Shown piece after piece: positions 1-13,214 of a stretch of DNA of 64,000 bases. Both the position numbers and the translations under genes were made by a program. The stretch spans positions 2,501 to 66,500 of the forward strand of contig JAIUJO010000148.1 in assembly GCA_023846275.1 (NCBI GenBank), read 5' to 3'. How positions within the stretch are numbered: the stretch's first letter is position 1; every line of letters begins with the position of its first letter. The notes beneath the pieces are model-generated. The model was given only the letters and a program-made list of their open reading frames with translations. It had not been told where the DNA came from and made no database searches. The DNA is from Vanilla planifolia (lineage: Eukaryota; Streptophyta; Magnoliopsida; Asparagales; Orchidaceae).

Positions 1-2469
1 AAAAAGAAGAAGGTAATGGAGAAGAAGAAGAGAAGTAGAAGAAGGGAAGAAGGAGAAGAAGAAGAAGAAGAAGAGAAGAAGAAGAAGAAGAAGAAGAAGC
101 AGATTAGGAAGATGATCAGTAAGAAGAAGATGAAGAAGATGAGAAGATGAAAAGAAGAAGAAGAAGAAGAAGAAGAAGAAGAAGAAGAAAAAGAAGAAGA
201 TGAAGTAATAGAAGGAGGAGAAGAAGAAGAATAAGAAAGAGAAGAAGTAAAAGAAGAAGAAGAAAATGAAGAAGAAGAGAAGAAGAAGAAGAAGGAGAAG
301 AAGAACAAAATGATGAAGAAGATTAAGAAGAAGAAGACGAAAGAAGAAGAAGAAGAAGAGAAGAAGGAAAAAGAAGAAGAATCAGAAGAAGAAGAAGGAG
401 AAGGTAGAGAAAAAGAAGAAGCAGAAGAAGAAAATGAAGAAGAAGAAGCAGAAGAAGAAAATGAAGAAGAAGGAGAGTAAGTAGAAGAAGAAGAGGAAGA
501 AAAGGAAGAAGAAGTAGATGGATATGAAGAAGAAAGCAGAGGAAGAAGAAAAATAAGGATGACGTGGAGAAGAAAAAGAATAAGAAGAAGTAGGTGAAAA
601 AGAAGTAGAAAAAGTAGAAGAAGAAGAAGGAGGTGGAAGAGAAGAAGAAGAAGAAGAAGAAGTAGAAGTAGAAGAAGTAGGAGTAGAAGAAGAAAAAAAA
701 AGAAGAAGATGAACAAGAAGAAGAAGAAGAAGAAGAATAAGAGGAGGAAGATAAAGACGAAGAATAGAAGGAAATAAAGAAGAAGAAGAAAAAGAAGATA
801 GAGAAGAAGGAGAACATGTAAGATAAGTAGGAGAACAGGTACTAGAAGAGAAGAAGAAGAGAAGTAGAAGAATTAGAAGCAAAAGAAGAAGAAGAAGAAG
901 AATAAGAAGAAAAAAGAAGAAGAATAAGAAGAATAAGTAGAAGTAGAAGAAGGAGAAGGAGAAGGAGAGAAGAAGAAGCAAAGAAAGAAGAAGAAGAAGA
1001 AGAAGAAGTAGAAGTAAAAGAAGAAGAAGAAGAAGAAAAAGAAGAAGAGGAGAAGAAGAAGAAGAAGAAGAAGAAGAAGAAGAACAGCAAAAACTACAAG
1101 AAGGAGGAGAAGAAGAAGAAAGAGAAGCAGAAGAATAATTAAAAAAAGAAGAGATGAAGAAGAAGAAGAAGAAGAAGGGGAAGAAGAAGAAGAAAAAGAA
1201 GAAGAAGAAGAAGAAGAATAATAAGAAGTAGAAGAAGTAGAAGAAGAAGAAGAAGAAGAGGAAGAAGAAGAAGGAGAAGAACAAGATGAAGATGAAGGAC
1301 AAGAAGAAGAAGAAGAAAAAAAAACAAAATGGAGGAGAAGAAGAAGATGATGATGAAGAAGAAGAAGAAGAAGAAGAAAGTGAAGAAGAAGGAGAAGAAG
1401 AACAAAGAGAAGAAAAAGGAAAAGAATAAGAAGGAGAAGCAGTAGAAGATGATGAAGAAGAAAGAGAAGGTGAAAAAGAATAGAAAAAAGAAGATGATGA
1501 GGTTGAAGAAGAACAAGAAGAAGAAGATGAGAAGAAGAAGAAGAAGAAGAAAAAGAAGAAGAACAAGAAATAGAAGAAGTCAAAGATGAGGAAGAATAAG
1601 AAGTAGAAAAGAAGAAGAAGAAGAAGAAGAAGAAGAAGAATGAGAAGAAGAGGAAGAAGGAGGAGAAGAAAAAGACAAAGACAAAGAAGAAGAAGAAGAA
1701 GGACAAATAGAGAAGAAGAAGAAGATGATGATGAAGAACAAGGAGAAGATGAAGAAAGTGATGAAGAAGAAGATGAAGATGGAGAAGAAGAAGAAGAAAA
1801 GGAACAAGAAGAAGAAGAATAAGAACAATAAGAAGGAGAACCAGAAGAATAAGAATGAGAAGAAGAAGAAGAAGAGAGGAAGAATGAGAAAAGAAGAGGA
1901 GGAGGAGGATTAAGAAGAGGAAAAAGAAGAAGAAGAAAATAAGAAGTAGAAGATTATGAAGAGAAGAAGATGAGGGAGATGTAGAAGAAGAAGAGGAACT
2001 GGTAGAAGTTGAAGAAGAAGTAGAAGAAGAAGAAAAAGAAGTAGTAGTAAAAGAAGAAAAAGAAGAAGAAGAAGAAGGAGAATAAGAAGGAGAAGAAGAA
2101 GAAGGAGAAAAAGAAGAAAACGGAGAAGAAGCAGAAGAATGAGAAGGAGAAAAAGGAGAAGAAGAAGAAGGAGAAGAAGAATTAGAAATAGAAGAAGAAG
2201 ACGGTAATGAAGAAGAAGTGGAAGAAGAAGAAGAAAAAGAGGGAGAAGAAGAAGATAAAACCATAGATGAAGAAGAAGAAGAAGACAAAGAAGGAGATGA
2301 TGAAGATGAAGGAGGAGAAGAAGATGATGAGGAAAATGAAGAAGAAGAATAAGAAGTAGAATAACAAAAAGTAGAAGAAGTAGAGAAAAAAGAATAAGAA
2401 TAAGAAGAAAAAGAAGTTGAAGAAGCAGAAGAAAAACAAAAAGAAGAACTAGAAGAAGAAGATGAAGAA

Positions 2470-2501
<32 letters not shown>

Positions 2502-3735
2502 TGAAGGGGAAGAAGAAGAAGAAGAAGAAGAAGTGTAAGAAGAAGAATAATAAGAAGAAGAGGAAGAAGAATTATTAGAAGAAGATGATGAAGAAGAAGA
2601 AGAATAAGTAGAAGAAGAAGAAGAAGAAGAAAAAACGAAGAAAAAGAAGTAGAATAAGCAAAAGAAGAAGAAGAAGAGCTAAAAGAAGAAGTAGAAGATG
2701 AAGAAGAAATAGAAGAAGAAGAAGAAGAAAAGGAAGAAGAAGAAGAAAAAGAAAAAGAAGAAGGAGAAGAACAACAATAAGAAGGAGAAAAGGAGAAGAT
2801 AGAAAAGAAGAAGAAGGAGAAGTAGAAGGGGAAGGAGCAGACGATGAAGAAGAAGAAGAAAATGAAGAAGATGAAGGAGGAGGAGAAGAAGAAAAACAAG
2901 AAGAAGAGGAAGAAGAAGTAGATGGAGAAGAAGAAGAAGGAGAAGAAGAAGAAAGAAAAGGTGGGGGAGAAGAAGAAGAAGAATAAGAAGAAGAAGAAGT
3001 AGAAGATGAAGAAGAAGAAAAAGGAGGACGAGAAGAAGAAGAAGAAGAAGATGCAAAAGAAGTGGAAGAAGAGGAATAGGAAGATGAAGAAGAAGCAGAA
3101 GAATAAGAAACAAATAATGAAGAAAAAGAAAAAAAGAAAGAGAAGAAGGAGAATAAGTACAAGAAGAAGAAGAAGTAAAAGAATAGGAAGAAGTAGTAGA
3201 AGAAGAAGAAGAAGAACAAGAAGAAGAATAAGAAGAAGAAGAAGAAGAAGAAGAAGGGGAAGAAGTAGAAGAAGAAGAAGACGAAGAAGAAGAAGAAAAC
3301 GAAGAAAAAGTGGAATAAGAACAAGAAGAAGAACAAGAAGGAGAAGAAGAAGATGGAGAGGAGGAAGAAGGAATGAGAAGAGGAAGGAAAAGAAAAAGAA
3401 GGAGAAGAAGAAGAAAAAGAATAAGAAGAAGAAGAAGAAGAAGTAGAAGAAGAAGATGTACAAGAAGTAAAAGAAGAAGAAGTTGTAAAAGAAGTAGTAG
3501 TAGTAGTAGAAGAAGAAGAATAAGAGAAAGAAGAATAAAAGGACAAGAAGAAGAAGAAGAAAAAGAAGAGGGAGAGGTAGAAGAAGAAGAAGATTAGGAA
3601 GAAGATGAAGATCAAGAAGAAGGAGAGGGGGATGAAGAAGAAGATGAAGGAGAAGAAGAAGAAGAAAAGGAAGAAGAAGAAGAAGTAGAAGAAGAAGAAG
3701 AAGAAGATGAAAAAGAAGAAGAAGAAGAAGTACAA

Positions 3736-3776
<41 letters not shown>

Positions 3777-4431
3777 GGAAGAAGAAGAAGGAGAAGAAAT
3801 AGAAGGAGAAGAAGGAAAAGTAGAAGTAAAAGAAGAATAAGTAGAAGAGAAAGAAGATGAATAAGGAGAAGAAAAGAAGTAGTAGAAGAAGAACAACAAG
3901 AAGAAGAATTGTAAGAAGAAGATGATGAGGAAGAAAAAGAAGCAGAAAAGAAGAAGAAGAGGAAGAAGAAGAAGAAGTACAAGTAGAAGAAGAAGAAGAA
4001 TAAGAAAAAGAAGGAGGAGAAGAAGAAGAAACAGAGGAAGAAGTCAAAGAAGATGAAGAAGAATAAGAATAAAAAGAAGAAGAAGAACATGAAGAAGGTG
4101 AATAAAGAGAAGAAAAAGAAGAAGAAATAGAAGTAGAAGAAGAAAATGAAGTTGTAGAAAGAGAAGCAGATGAAATGAAGAAGAAGAAGAACAATAAGAA
4201 GAAAAAGATGAAGTGGAAGAAGAGGAATAAGAAGACGAAGTGAAAGAAGAAGAAGAAGAAGAAGAAGAAGAAGAAAAAGAAGAAGAAGTAGAAGAAGAAG
4301 AAGAAGAAGAGGAATGTAAAGATGAAGTAGAAGAATAAGAAGCAAAAGAAGAAGAATAAGAACAATTAGAAGAAGAAGAAAGGGATGAAGAAGGAGAAGA
4401 AGTAGAAGAAGAAGGAGAAGAAGTAAACGAT

Positions 4432-4463
<32 letters not shown>

Positions 4464-5631
4464 AGAAGGATTAGAAGAATAAGAAGCAAAAGAAGAAGAA
4501 GAACAACAAGAAGAAGAGGAAAGAGAAGAAGAAGATGAAAAAGGAGAAGAAAGACGAAGAAGAAGAAGAAGAACAAGAAGAAGAAGAAGAGGAGTTAGAA
4601 GAGGAGGAAGAAGAAGAAGTTGAAGAAGTTGAAGAAGAAGAAGAAGGAGAATGAGGAAAAGAAGAAGAAGAAGAAGTCGAAGAAGGTGAACCAGTAGAAG
4701 AAGGAGAAGAAGAAGAAGAAGATGGAGAAAAAGAAGAAGAAGAAAAAGCAAATGAAGAAGAAGAAGAAGAAGGAGAAGGAGAAGAAGAAGATGAAGATGA
4801 AGAAGAAGAAGAAGAAAAAGAACAAGAAGAAGAAGTAGAAGAAGAAGAAGGTCGAGAAGAAGAAGAAGAAAAAGAAAAAGAAAAAGAAGAAGAAAAAGGT
4901 GGATGAGAAGAAGAAGAAGGAGAGAAAGCAGAACACAAAGAAGAAGAAGAAGAAGTAGAAGTGGAAGAAGAATAAAATGAAGGAGGGGAAGAAGAACAAT
5001 ACAAAGAAGATGAAGAAGAAGAAGATGTAGAAGGAGAAGAAGATGAAGAAGAAGGAGAAGAAGAACAAGAAGAAGGGGAAGGAGGAGGAGAAGAAGAAGA
5101 AGAAAAAGAAGAAGGATAATAATAAGAAGAAGTAGAAGAAGAAGAAGAAGAAGAAGATGATGATGAAGAGGAGGAAGAAGAAAAAGAAGAAAAGGAAGAT
5201 GAAGTAAAAATGGAAGAAGAAGAAGAAGAAGAAGAGGAGGACGAAGAAGAAGAAGAAGAAGAAGAACAGGAAGAAGAAAAAGAAGAAGAAGACGAAGAAG
5301 AAGAAGAACAAGGATAAGAAGAAGGACAAGAAGATGGAGTAGAAGAATGAGAAGGGGAAGAAGATGAAGAAGAAGAAGAAGAAGAATGAGAAGAGGAAGA
5401 AGAAGAAGAAGAAGAAGAAGAAGAACTAGAAGAAGAAGAAGAAGAAGAAGAAGAAGAAGAAGAAAAATAAGAAGAAAGAATAAGAAGAGGATGAAGTAGA
5501 AGTAGAATAAGAATAAGAATTAGAATAAGAAGAAGATCAAGAAGATGAAGAAGAAGAAAGTGAAGAAGAAGAAAAAGAATAACGAGAAAAAAGGTGAAGA
5601 AAAATTAGTAGAAGAAGTAGAAGTAGAAGAA

Positions 5632-5663
<32 letters not shown>

Positions 5664-5680
5664 AGAAGGAGAAGTAGAAG

Positions 5681-5711
<31 letters not shown>

Positions 5712-6261
5712 CGAAGAAGGAGGAGAAGAAAAGTAGAAAAAGATGAAAAGAAGAAGAAGAAGTAGAATAAGAAGAAGAAGAAAAGAAAGAAGAAGAAGAA
5801 GTAGAAGAATAAGAAACAAAAGGAAAAGAAGAAGAAGAAGGGGAAGAAGGGGAAGAAGCAGAAGAAGTGGAAGAAGAAGACGAAGCAGAAGAGGCAAAAG
5901 AATAACAAGCAAATGTAAAAGATGAGGAAGAAGAAGAAAAAAGAGGAGAAGAAGGAGAAGAAGGAGAAGAAGTAGAAGAAGAAGAAGAAAAAGAAAAGTA
6001 GGAGAAGGAGAAGAAGTAGAAGAAAAAGAGGAACAGGAAGAAGAAGAAGAAAAGGAAGAAGAAGATGAAGAAGAAGAAGGAGGAGAAAAAGAAGAAGAGA
6101 AAGATGAAAAAGAGGAAGAAGAAGAAGAAGAAGAAGTTGGAGAAGAAGAAGTAGAAGAAGGAGAATTAGGAGGAGTAGGAGGAGGAGAAGATGAAAAAGA
6201 AGAAGAATATGAAGAAGATGCTGAAGGAGAAGAAGAATAAGAAGATGCTGAAGAAGGGAAA
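1..6261 (+). repeat. GAA trinucleotide array, 6.26 kb, imperfect
   Basis: The + strand is almost entirely A and G, dominated by GAA triplets, with scattered T and C in recurring variants (GTA, GAT, ACA, GGA). Uninterrupted GAA runs are short, about 36 bases at most by eye (for example near 154-189, 1,049-1,084 and 5,431-5,464). It is therefore an old, point-mutated array rather than a fresh expansion. It begins before the window and ends sharply at about 6,261, where ordinary AT-rich DNA starts. Long homopurine-homopyrimidine tracts can form triplex (H-DNA) and sticky structures, and GAA satellites mark heterochromatin in some plants. The many long open frames on the - strand are artefacts of a stop-poor pyrimidine strand. 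Confidence 0.97.
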
Positions 6262-8452
6262 GTTGTTATGAACTGGAAATTTTTTTTTCCAAAAAAACAT
6301 TTCTTTATATATACAATAAGTGATTTGGAAGATTTAAAAGTGTTACTATGAAGAATGCTTTTTTGCAAAAGTTTAAATATTTATTTATCAATAAAGATAT
6401 TAATTGTTAATTACATATATCTTTACTTTATTAATTAATACTTCAAAAAGATATTTTTTATATCCTTATTAATTTGATATATTTGCTATTTCACATTCTT
6501 TAAAAAGTTTATAAAAACTTTTTTAAAGTTTTTTATGCACTTAAATTTTAAAAGTTTAAAAAAAAAATATTTTTTTATATATCTCAACATCATTTTATTT
6601 TGGTTACTTGGATGAATTTAATTTTTATTTTCTCTCCATAAAGGAACCTTTATAATTACACATAATAGCTAAGATTTTAATTTTTTTAATTTCCAATTTT
6701 TTTATACATTTAAATATATTTTTACTATATTATAATAATTGTTAAATTAGAGCTCTAATAGTGATCATATAATGACAAATTACATATTAATTAAAAAAAC
6801 TTAATTTTTTTTATTTCAATAGTTGTTTTAATTATAAACTTTTTAGTGAGTACAATTTATTTTTTCTGATTGTAATATTGGATAAAGTATTATTAGAATT
6901 TTATGAACATTGATTTACATATTTGAAATATTTAAAATTACGAATAAGGTTATGTTTAATTATTTTTTAAAATATGATTTAATGCACAAGTAATTTAACA
7001 ATGCAATATGTTTTTATACTTCCAACATCAATGTTTTAAAGTAGGGCACATATTTTTTATATTATAAATTTGCTGTGGGCTATGCCTAGGCATTTCTCAA
7101 GGTGATTTTGTAAAATGAAAGTTTTTAATGATACAGTGTACAAACAAAGTTCAACATCATAAATGAGAGATTATGTTTATGATTTTTTTGCTTCTCTTTC
7201 CAAAATTTTTTTTATTTATGATGCATATTATTTATTTATATCTCACTTTGTTTTAATTATTTGTTTATATAAAGGAAATTAAACATTTAAAAACTTAATG
7301 GTTATTTTATAAATTAAAAATATCAAGTTATTTTAATAACTAAAATATAATAAATGTGAAATATAAACTACCAAAAATATTTAAGATAATGAAAATATTT
7401 CTAATTTTCTAACTAACAACATAACTATCAAAAACCCCTTTCATAATAATGTGAGCTTTGGAGTTATTTTGATATAAAAAATGTAAGAGTGAAAATTAAA
7501 ATTAAAAAAGAAACATTCAAATTAACAAAAATTTCAAAAGGTCTTTAAGAAAAAAAAGTTTAATAATGCATGAATAAGAAATACAATTAGTCATTATTTT
7601 CAAGGAATGTGTTTAAGAAGGAGGAAATTCTTTCTTCTATAGACTAAGAGAGATTTATTAAGTAAATGAATGGTTCAATTTTTACTTTTTCTTATGTAAT
7701 GTTTCTAATTTAGCTATAAAAAATGTAGATTACTTTTTTGCTTATGAATGCAAAGAAAATTACATGATCAGATATTACATTTTTTGCTTTGATTGTAGAT
7801 ATATATGGAATATGATATTAGAATAGCAATTTGATGATGTAAAGCATTTGTTAACATAGACATCACCATGTAAAATAAGTGAAAATCATGCTTAATTTTA
7901 TGCACTGTTGTTTATTTATGTTGGTTGCCTAAGCATTTATGCATTAAGCATAGATTATCATGATAATTGTTAAAAAATAAAAAATCATGAAGATCAAAGT
8001 TTTATTTAATATAACCCTCATAACCTAAACATAATGGCCTTGTTTTCTTATTATATGTCACTAATAGTTAGGATCCTTAATATAATTCTTCTTCTTTCTA
8101 AGTAGAATTACTGTTTGATAATATAGATTGAATATATTTACTTCTTGATTATTTGCAAGAATAGACAATAAGTTTTGTGCCTTGATAAATATAGAAATGT
8201 GTAAAATATAGACTTTATTATATGTTTTTCATTTAAACTTATTGTTTGAATGTATTTTCGATGTGAGGCACTACGATTGTGCTTACAATTACTCACAAGT
8301 TTAGTTGATAACATGATATGTTATTAATGGTACTTTATTGCTAAAATCATGGGAAAAAATAATATGAAATGTAATGTGATATATGTTATACCATAGATTA
8401 TGTAATAAAAAAGTTAAAGGCACTTGGAAATAAATAAAAAAATTCTAGATAA
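6262..8452. other. AT-rich DNA, nothing recognised
   Basis: About 2.2 kb of very AT-rich sequence with frequent A and T runs. Stops are dense in all frames. I see no coding similarity, no tandem period and no match to the satellites on either side. The only small structure noted is a 12-base perfect palindrome at 7,082-7,093 (ATGCCTAGGCAT), which may be chance. Confidence 0.7.
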
Positions 8453-9189
8453 TGTTGTAGCCAGACATTTCTTTGTTTAGGGTCCACTTCTGAAGCATGG
8501 AACCATAGACTTAGCTAAGTTATAAGAGGCATTGGTTCAACCTTCAATAGAACCTAAATAGATTCCAAGGTGAGTGTCATTCTTGGTTACTAGTTAGAAA
8601 ACCTTAGAGGGACTCAGTTTAAGTCACATGATAACACTCTTGATGGTGATCAAAGGAATATGTTAAGGCTTAGGAGAGGCCTTATTATTATTATGATGAT
8701 TATTGTTTTCCTTAGAATCTTAAGGGTCATAATGATACTTGTGTGGATCGAGGTTGAGTTGTACTAGTTATAAGTTAAATATATAACCTAAGGATAAAAG
8801 CTAAGCCATTACGAACTCTATGGTCAACATAGATAAGAAAGATCCAAAACAAAGTGGGGCAAGATTAAATATAAGAAAAATGGGCTAAGAACATCTAGAT
8901 AGCTAAATTAGGATTTAATAAGAACCCCAAGTCGTCTAGATATAATCGACTCTAAATTAATAACACTCACTAAGGAGATAGAGTTGTCAAGAACCTCACA
9001 CCATTGGTTAGTGTTAATTAAATGTGAATGGTTAAGCCTATAAATGGAGTGTCAATTTCATGGTATGAAATTTTATAATTTGTAGGAAGCCATTATATGA
9101 ATAGCCCTAAAAAGAAACAAGTGCACATTTCATTCCACAAGAAATACCATCGTGTGCTTTGTTGTATTGGGGAATCTATCTTATTTTTA
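8453..9189. other. Unclassified higher-complexity segment with a TATA-like box
   Basis: This 0.74 kb stretch is visibly less AT-rich and less repetitive than its surroundings and differs from the 410 bp satellite that begins at about 9,190. It holds a TATA-like CTATAAATG at 9,038-9,046 but no open frame of note. The size, the late TATA-like box and the position at a satellite edge would suit an old solo LTR. However, no clear terminal TG...CA pair, second copy or target duplication is visible, so it stays unclassified. Confidence 0.4.
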
Positions 9190-12100
9190 GTTATTATTAA
9201 TTAAAAAATTTAATAAGCATAAATAATATTAAATTATTTTTTATTTTTTTAAAAAATAAATATTATAGTAAAATTTATATAAATTGAACATTATAATATA
9301 ACTAAATCAAAGCAATTGAATTATCACACGAAATGGAATTTAGATTACATTATAATATAACCAAATTAAGATAAAAATGTAAAGAAATAAGAAAAAGTTT
9401 TTGAGAAACTTGAATTAAAAAATATTTAATAAATCTAATGTAATATCCTCAATCACAAAATTAGTTACACAACAACACCTCATACTTGGTGCCAACATTC
9501 TAGAAAATAAAATATTGTAAAAATATAAAAAGTAATATTAAATTTGATAGGATTCATCAAAGAAAGTCAAGTGATATTTCTTTCATCTCTATCAAATATT
9601 TGTTAGAACTATTAGAAATTGTCAAAGTAAATAAGGATTAATAATAACACCTTAAAATTCTAATATTTAAGATATATATATTAAAGAAAAACTAGATAAA
9701 TTTGAGTAATATAATACAACCTAGTCAATGTGATGTAAAGGTCATATGAGATGAGATTTATAATTATTCAATACTACAAAATTAAAAAAATTGAAAAGTT
9801 AAGATGACTTATTTTAAGATGCTAACAAGACTAGGTGTAACATAATTGATCACCTAATTGGGCATGAATTAAAAAATCCCATAAATGTTGCCAGAACCTT
9901 TAAAAATAAAATATTTAAAAATATAAAAAAGATTATATGATAACATAGAGTTGATCTTAACGAGTCTAACTATATTTGTTTTGTCTAAATCAATCATTCA
10001 TTGGAATTACTACAAATCACTAAACTAAATTAGCATAAATTATTAAAGTTTATTACTTTAATATTAAGAAAATATTTATTAAACCTAAAATAATAAAATT
10101 GAAATAACCAAATAAAGTTGATATTATTGTTAATGGAGCATTATTTTAGAGTTGCATTCTAAAATACTAAGTAGATTGAGTGTAGCATTAGTGATCATCA
10201 AATTAGGTACTAATATGAATGACACGTAAAGTTTGGAAAAAACTCGATAATTAATTTATTTAAAAATATAAAAATGAATATTTAATTTGGTAGAGATTGA
10301 CGAGACCTATGCAATGATCTTTATTTTATTCTAATATGATTTCATTTGGATTTATCGTTAATTAAAAAAATAATTAGGATAAATAATAAATAATTATTTC
10401 TTTATTTAGGTAAGCATCAAATCATATATTAGATAAATTGAAGAATTGAAATTTAACAAAATCAAAGCAAAGCAAGAGTCACATGACAGAAGATTTATAG
10501 TTCAATAGTATCATATGCAAATCAATGTGAAGAATTTGAAGAAAATAGATAAATATTATACAAAAGTTATTTTCAAAGATAGTAAAGATATTGAGTAGAA
10601 CTTCCTTGATTTCAATTTGTGTAAGAATTGAAATTTCTCATAAAATGTAACAAAACCATAGAAACAAAGAAATTTAAAATATGAAAATGAATATTTAATT
10701 TAAGTAAGTTCATCAAGACAAGTCCAACGATGTTTTGTTATTCTTCATTTGGCATCAATTGGAATTACTGCAAATAACAAAACAAAATAATGATAAAAAA
10801 ATAATAAATAATAATAAATTTTTATTTTAACATTACGTAAACATAAATTAATGCTAAAACAAGATAAATTGAAGTAATGAAATATAAAAAAATGAAAGAA
10901 AAACAAAGAAAAAAGGGATTTATTCTTACTTATTCGTACAACCAAATGAAATCTAAATATTTGAAGAAATTAAATAAATTATATGAGAAAATTATATTCA
11001 TAGAAATTAACTCAATTAAGTGTAACATTATCTATTATCAAATCAAAGAGAAATTAAAATGTCTCTTAACACGAACAAAAACTCTATAAATTAATGCATT
11101 TAAAAATATGACAATGAATATTTAATTAGAAAGAGCTTGTTTAAATGAGTTCAATGATGTTTCTTTCTTCTCGATTAGACCTTATTTGAGGTTAATGTTA
11201 ATTAAAAGTAAATAAGCTTTATTAATAAAAAATATTTTTTTGTTATGAAGTAGATATGCAAAAACTAAAATGTGATAAATTGAAGTATATAACCAATTAA
11301 AAGAAAAAAATAGATGCCACATGAGATAAAAAAAGAGCTTCATAGAAATATAGCTAAATCAATACAAAAAAGTTCTAAACATTACTTAATTATAATGAAG
11401 AGTTATGTTCCAAAATACTAAAGAGATTGGCTGTAAACCCTTGACGTTAAATTATACACAAATCAAAGTGTCACCTAGGATACCAAATCCTAAAAATCAA
11501 ATATTTAAAAATACTAAAATGAATATTTAATTAGATTGAGCACATTAAGATGAGTCTAATAAAACTTATTTTGTGTTAATTGGACCTTAATTTTATGTCA
11601 ATGTATGTCAAATCTAAAATTGAAATAAATTTAAGCAATGTAATATATCCAAATTTATGTGAATTAAAGTTCAAATGAAAGGAGAGTTGAAAATTCATAA
11701 TTATATAAAAAGCTTTAAGAAAAAAATTTGAAAAAATGAGATAAACTGTAGAAAAATATTGCATTCCAATATAATAAGAAAATCGAGTATAGCATTCTCA
11801 ATTAATAAATCATGTTACATCAAAATGCCCCACAATGTATGATAAAACCATAGTCAATTTTAATATTTACAAACACAAAAGAAAATATTTAATTAGATAG
11901 AGCTTATCAAGGTATGTCCAACGATGCCTTTTCTATCTTGATCAATGCTCATTTAGAATTACTATGAATTACTAAAGTAATCATGTATAAATAATAATAA
12001 ATTATTTTTTATATTAAATAAATATATGATAAAGCTAAAACGATTTAAATTGAATTAATGTGATGTACCCAAATCTAAGCAATTTAATGGTCACACTAAC

Positions 12101-13214
12101 TAAGAATTAGAGTCTTATATCAATATAACCAATTCAAAGTAAAAACTTTGAAAAAATGATATGCCTTTTATTGCAAGTTGCTTTCCAAGATAGTAATGAG
12201 ATCGAGTTTGAGATCCTTGATCATCAAATTAGGTATGATTCAAATATTCTAATATTGCATCTCAAACCTAAGAAACCAAATAAATGTTTTAAATCACAAG
12301 AAAAGGAATATTTAACTAGATAGAACACATTAAAAATAATCCAATAACACTATCTTGATCGGGCAACATTTGGAGTTATTTGAAATTGAAAGAGTAAATG
12401 TGCATAATAATAATAAAGTATTTTTTAATATTAAATAAATATATTTCAAAAGAGAAATTAGTTGAACTAAAGAAATTTAATAAAATAAAATAAAAATAAT
12501 GTAAAAATCTTAGAAAAAGAAAAATTTTTTTGTAGTAAAATGCAAAATAAAAGAAAAACTGTTAAACATTTGATAAAATTTATTTAAGAAAGTAGCATTC
12601 CAATATTCTAAAGAGATTGACTAAGAAAATCCTAGATCATCAAATTAGGTGTAAATCAAAATATCGCATAAAGTGTTTGAAAACCCTAGTTATATAGAAT
12701 ATTTGTAAATATAAAACAGAATATTTAATATGATAGCATTCCTTGTGATGAGTCCATTGACATTTTTTCATCTAGATTAGACATAATTTTGAATACTACT
12801 AATTACAAAATTAACCATAAATAATGAAAAATTATAATTTTAATATTATTTAAATAAATATTATGGCTAAAAAAACGAAAACTTTAAGTTATTTAACATA
12901 ACCAAATAAGGGTCATTTAAAAGAAATATAAGAGGGGATTTAGGCTTATAAGATAGTCTAACCAAATTAAAGAAAAAATTCAAAAGAATGAGATAAATTT
13001 TTTAAGTAGAATTCCATGATCATAAGCAAATCGACTATGACATCCTCAGTTGTTAAACTAAGCAAAATTCAAAATCCCTTTTAAAGAGCTCAAAAAACTT
13101 AAGAAAATAAAAATTTAAAAAATTTTGGAAAATTTAATCGATTAGAGCTCTTCAAGACTCATCTAATGACCTTGGTTTCGCCTCGATTAGTCCAAACTTG
13201 GAATAATGCAAATT
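9190..13214 (+). repeat. 410 bp satellite, block 1 (about 10 units, forward)
   Basis: A diverged tandem repeat. The landmark ATTTAATTAGATAGAGC, or a variant of it, recurs near 9,534, 9,931, 10,276, 10,688, 11,116, 11,520, 11,885, 12,307, 12,720 and 13,128, giving spacings of 345-428 and typically about 410 bp. After each landmark come a 'gagtccaa..gatg', a 'catct.gatta', a 'ttggaattact.caaatta', a 'cataaataataataaattatt' and a 'gataaattgaa..aatgtaat' block in the same order. Units differ by many substitutions and indels, so the array is ancient and no longer homogenised. Forward is defined here as the orientation of this block. Short open frames inside it are not conserved between units. Confidence 0.9.

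Noticed and set aside
323-6368. Long - strand open frames (up to 888 codons at 1,910-4,576) with Leu/Phe/Ser-rich translations, and shorter + strand Lys/Glu/Arg-rich frames in the GAA array
   Set aside because: Stops need purines in positions that a polypyrimidine strand rarely offers, so all three - frames stay open at once. Translations are simple-sequence and shift frame with every indel. No promoter, initiation context or domain.
7082-7093. 12-base palindrome ATGCCTAGGCAT as a possible binding site
   Set aside because: Single occurrence, no gene nearby and no repeat of it in the window.
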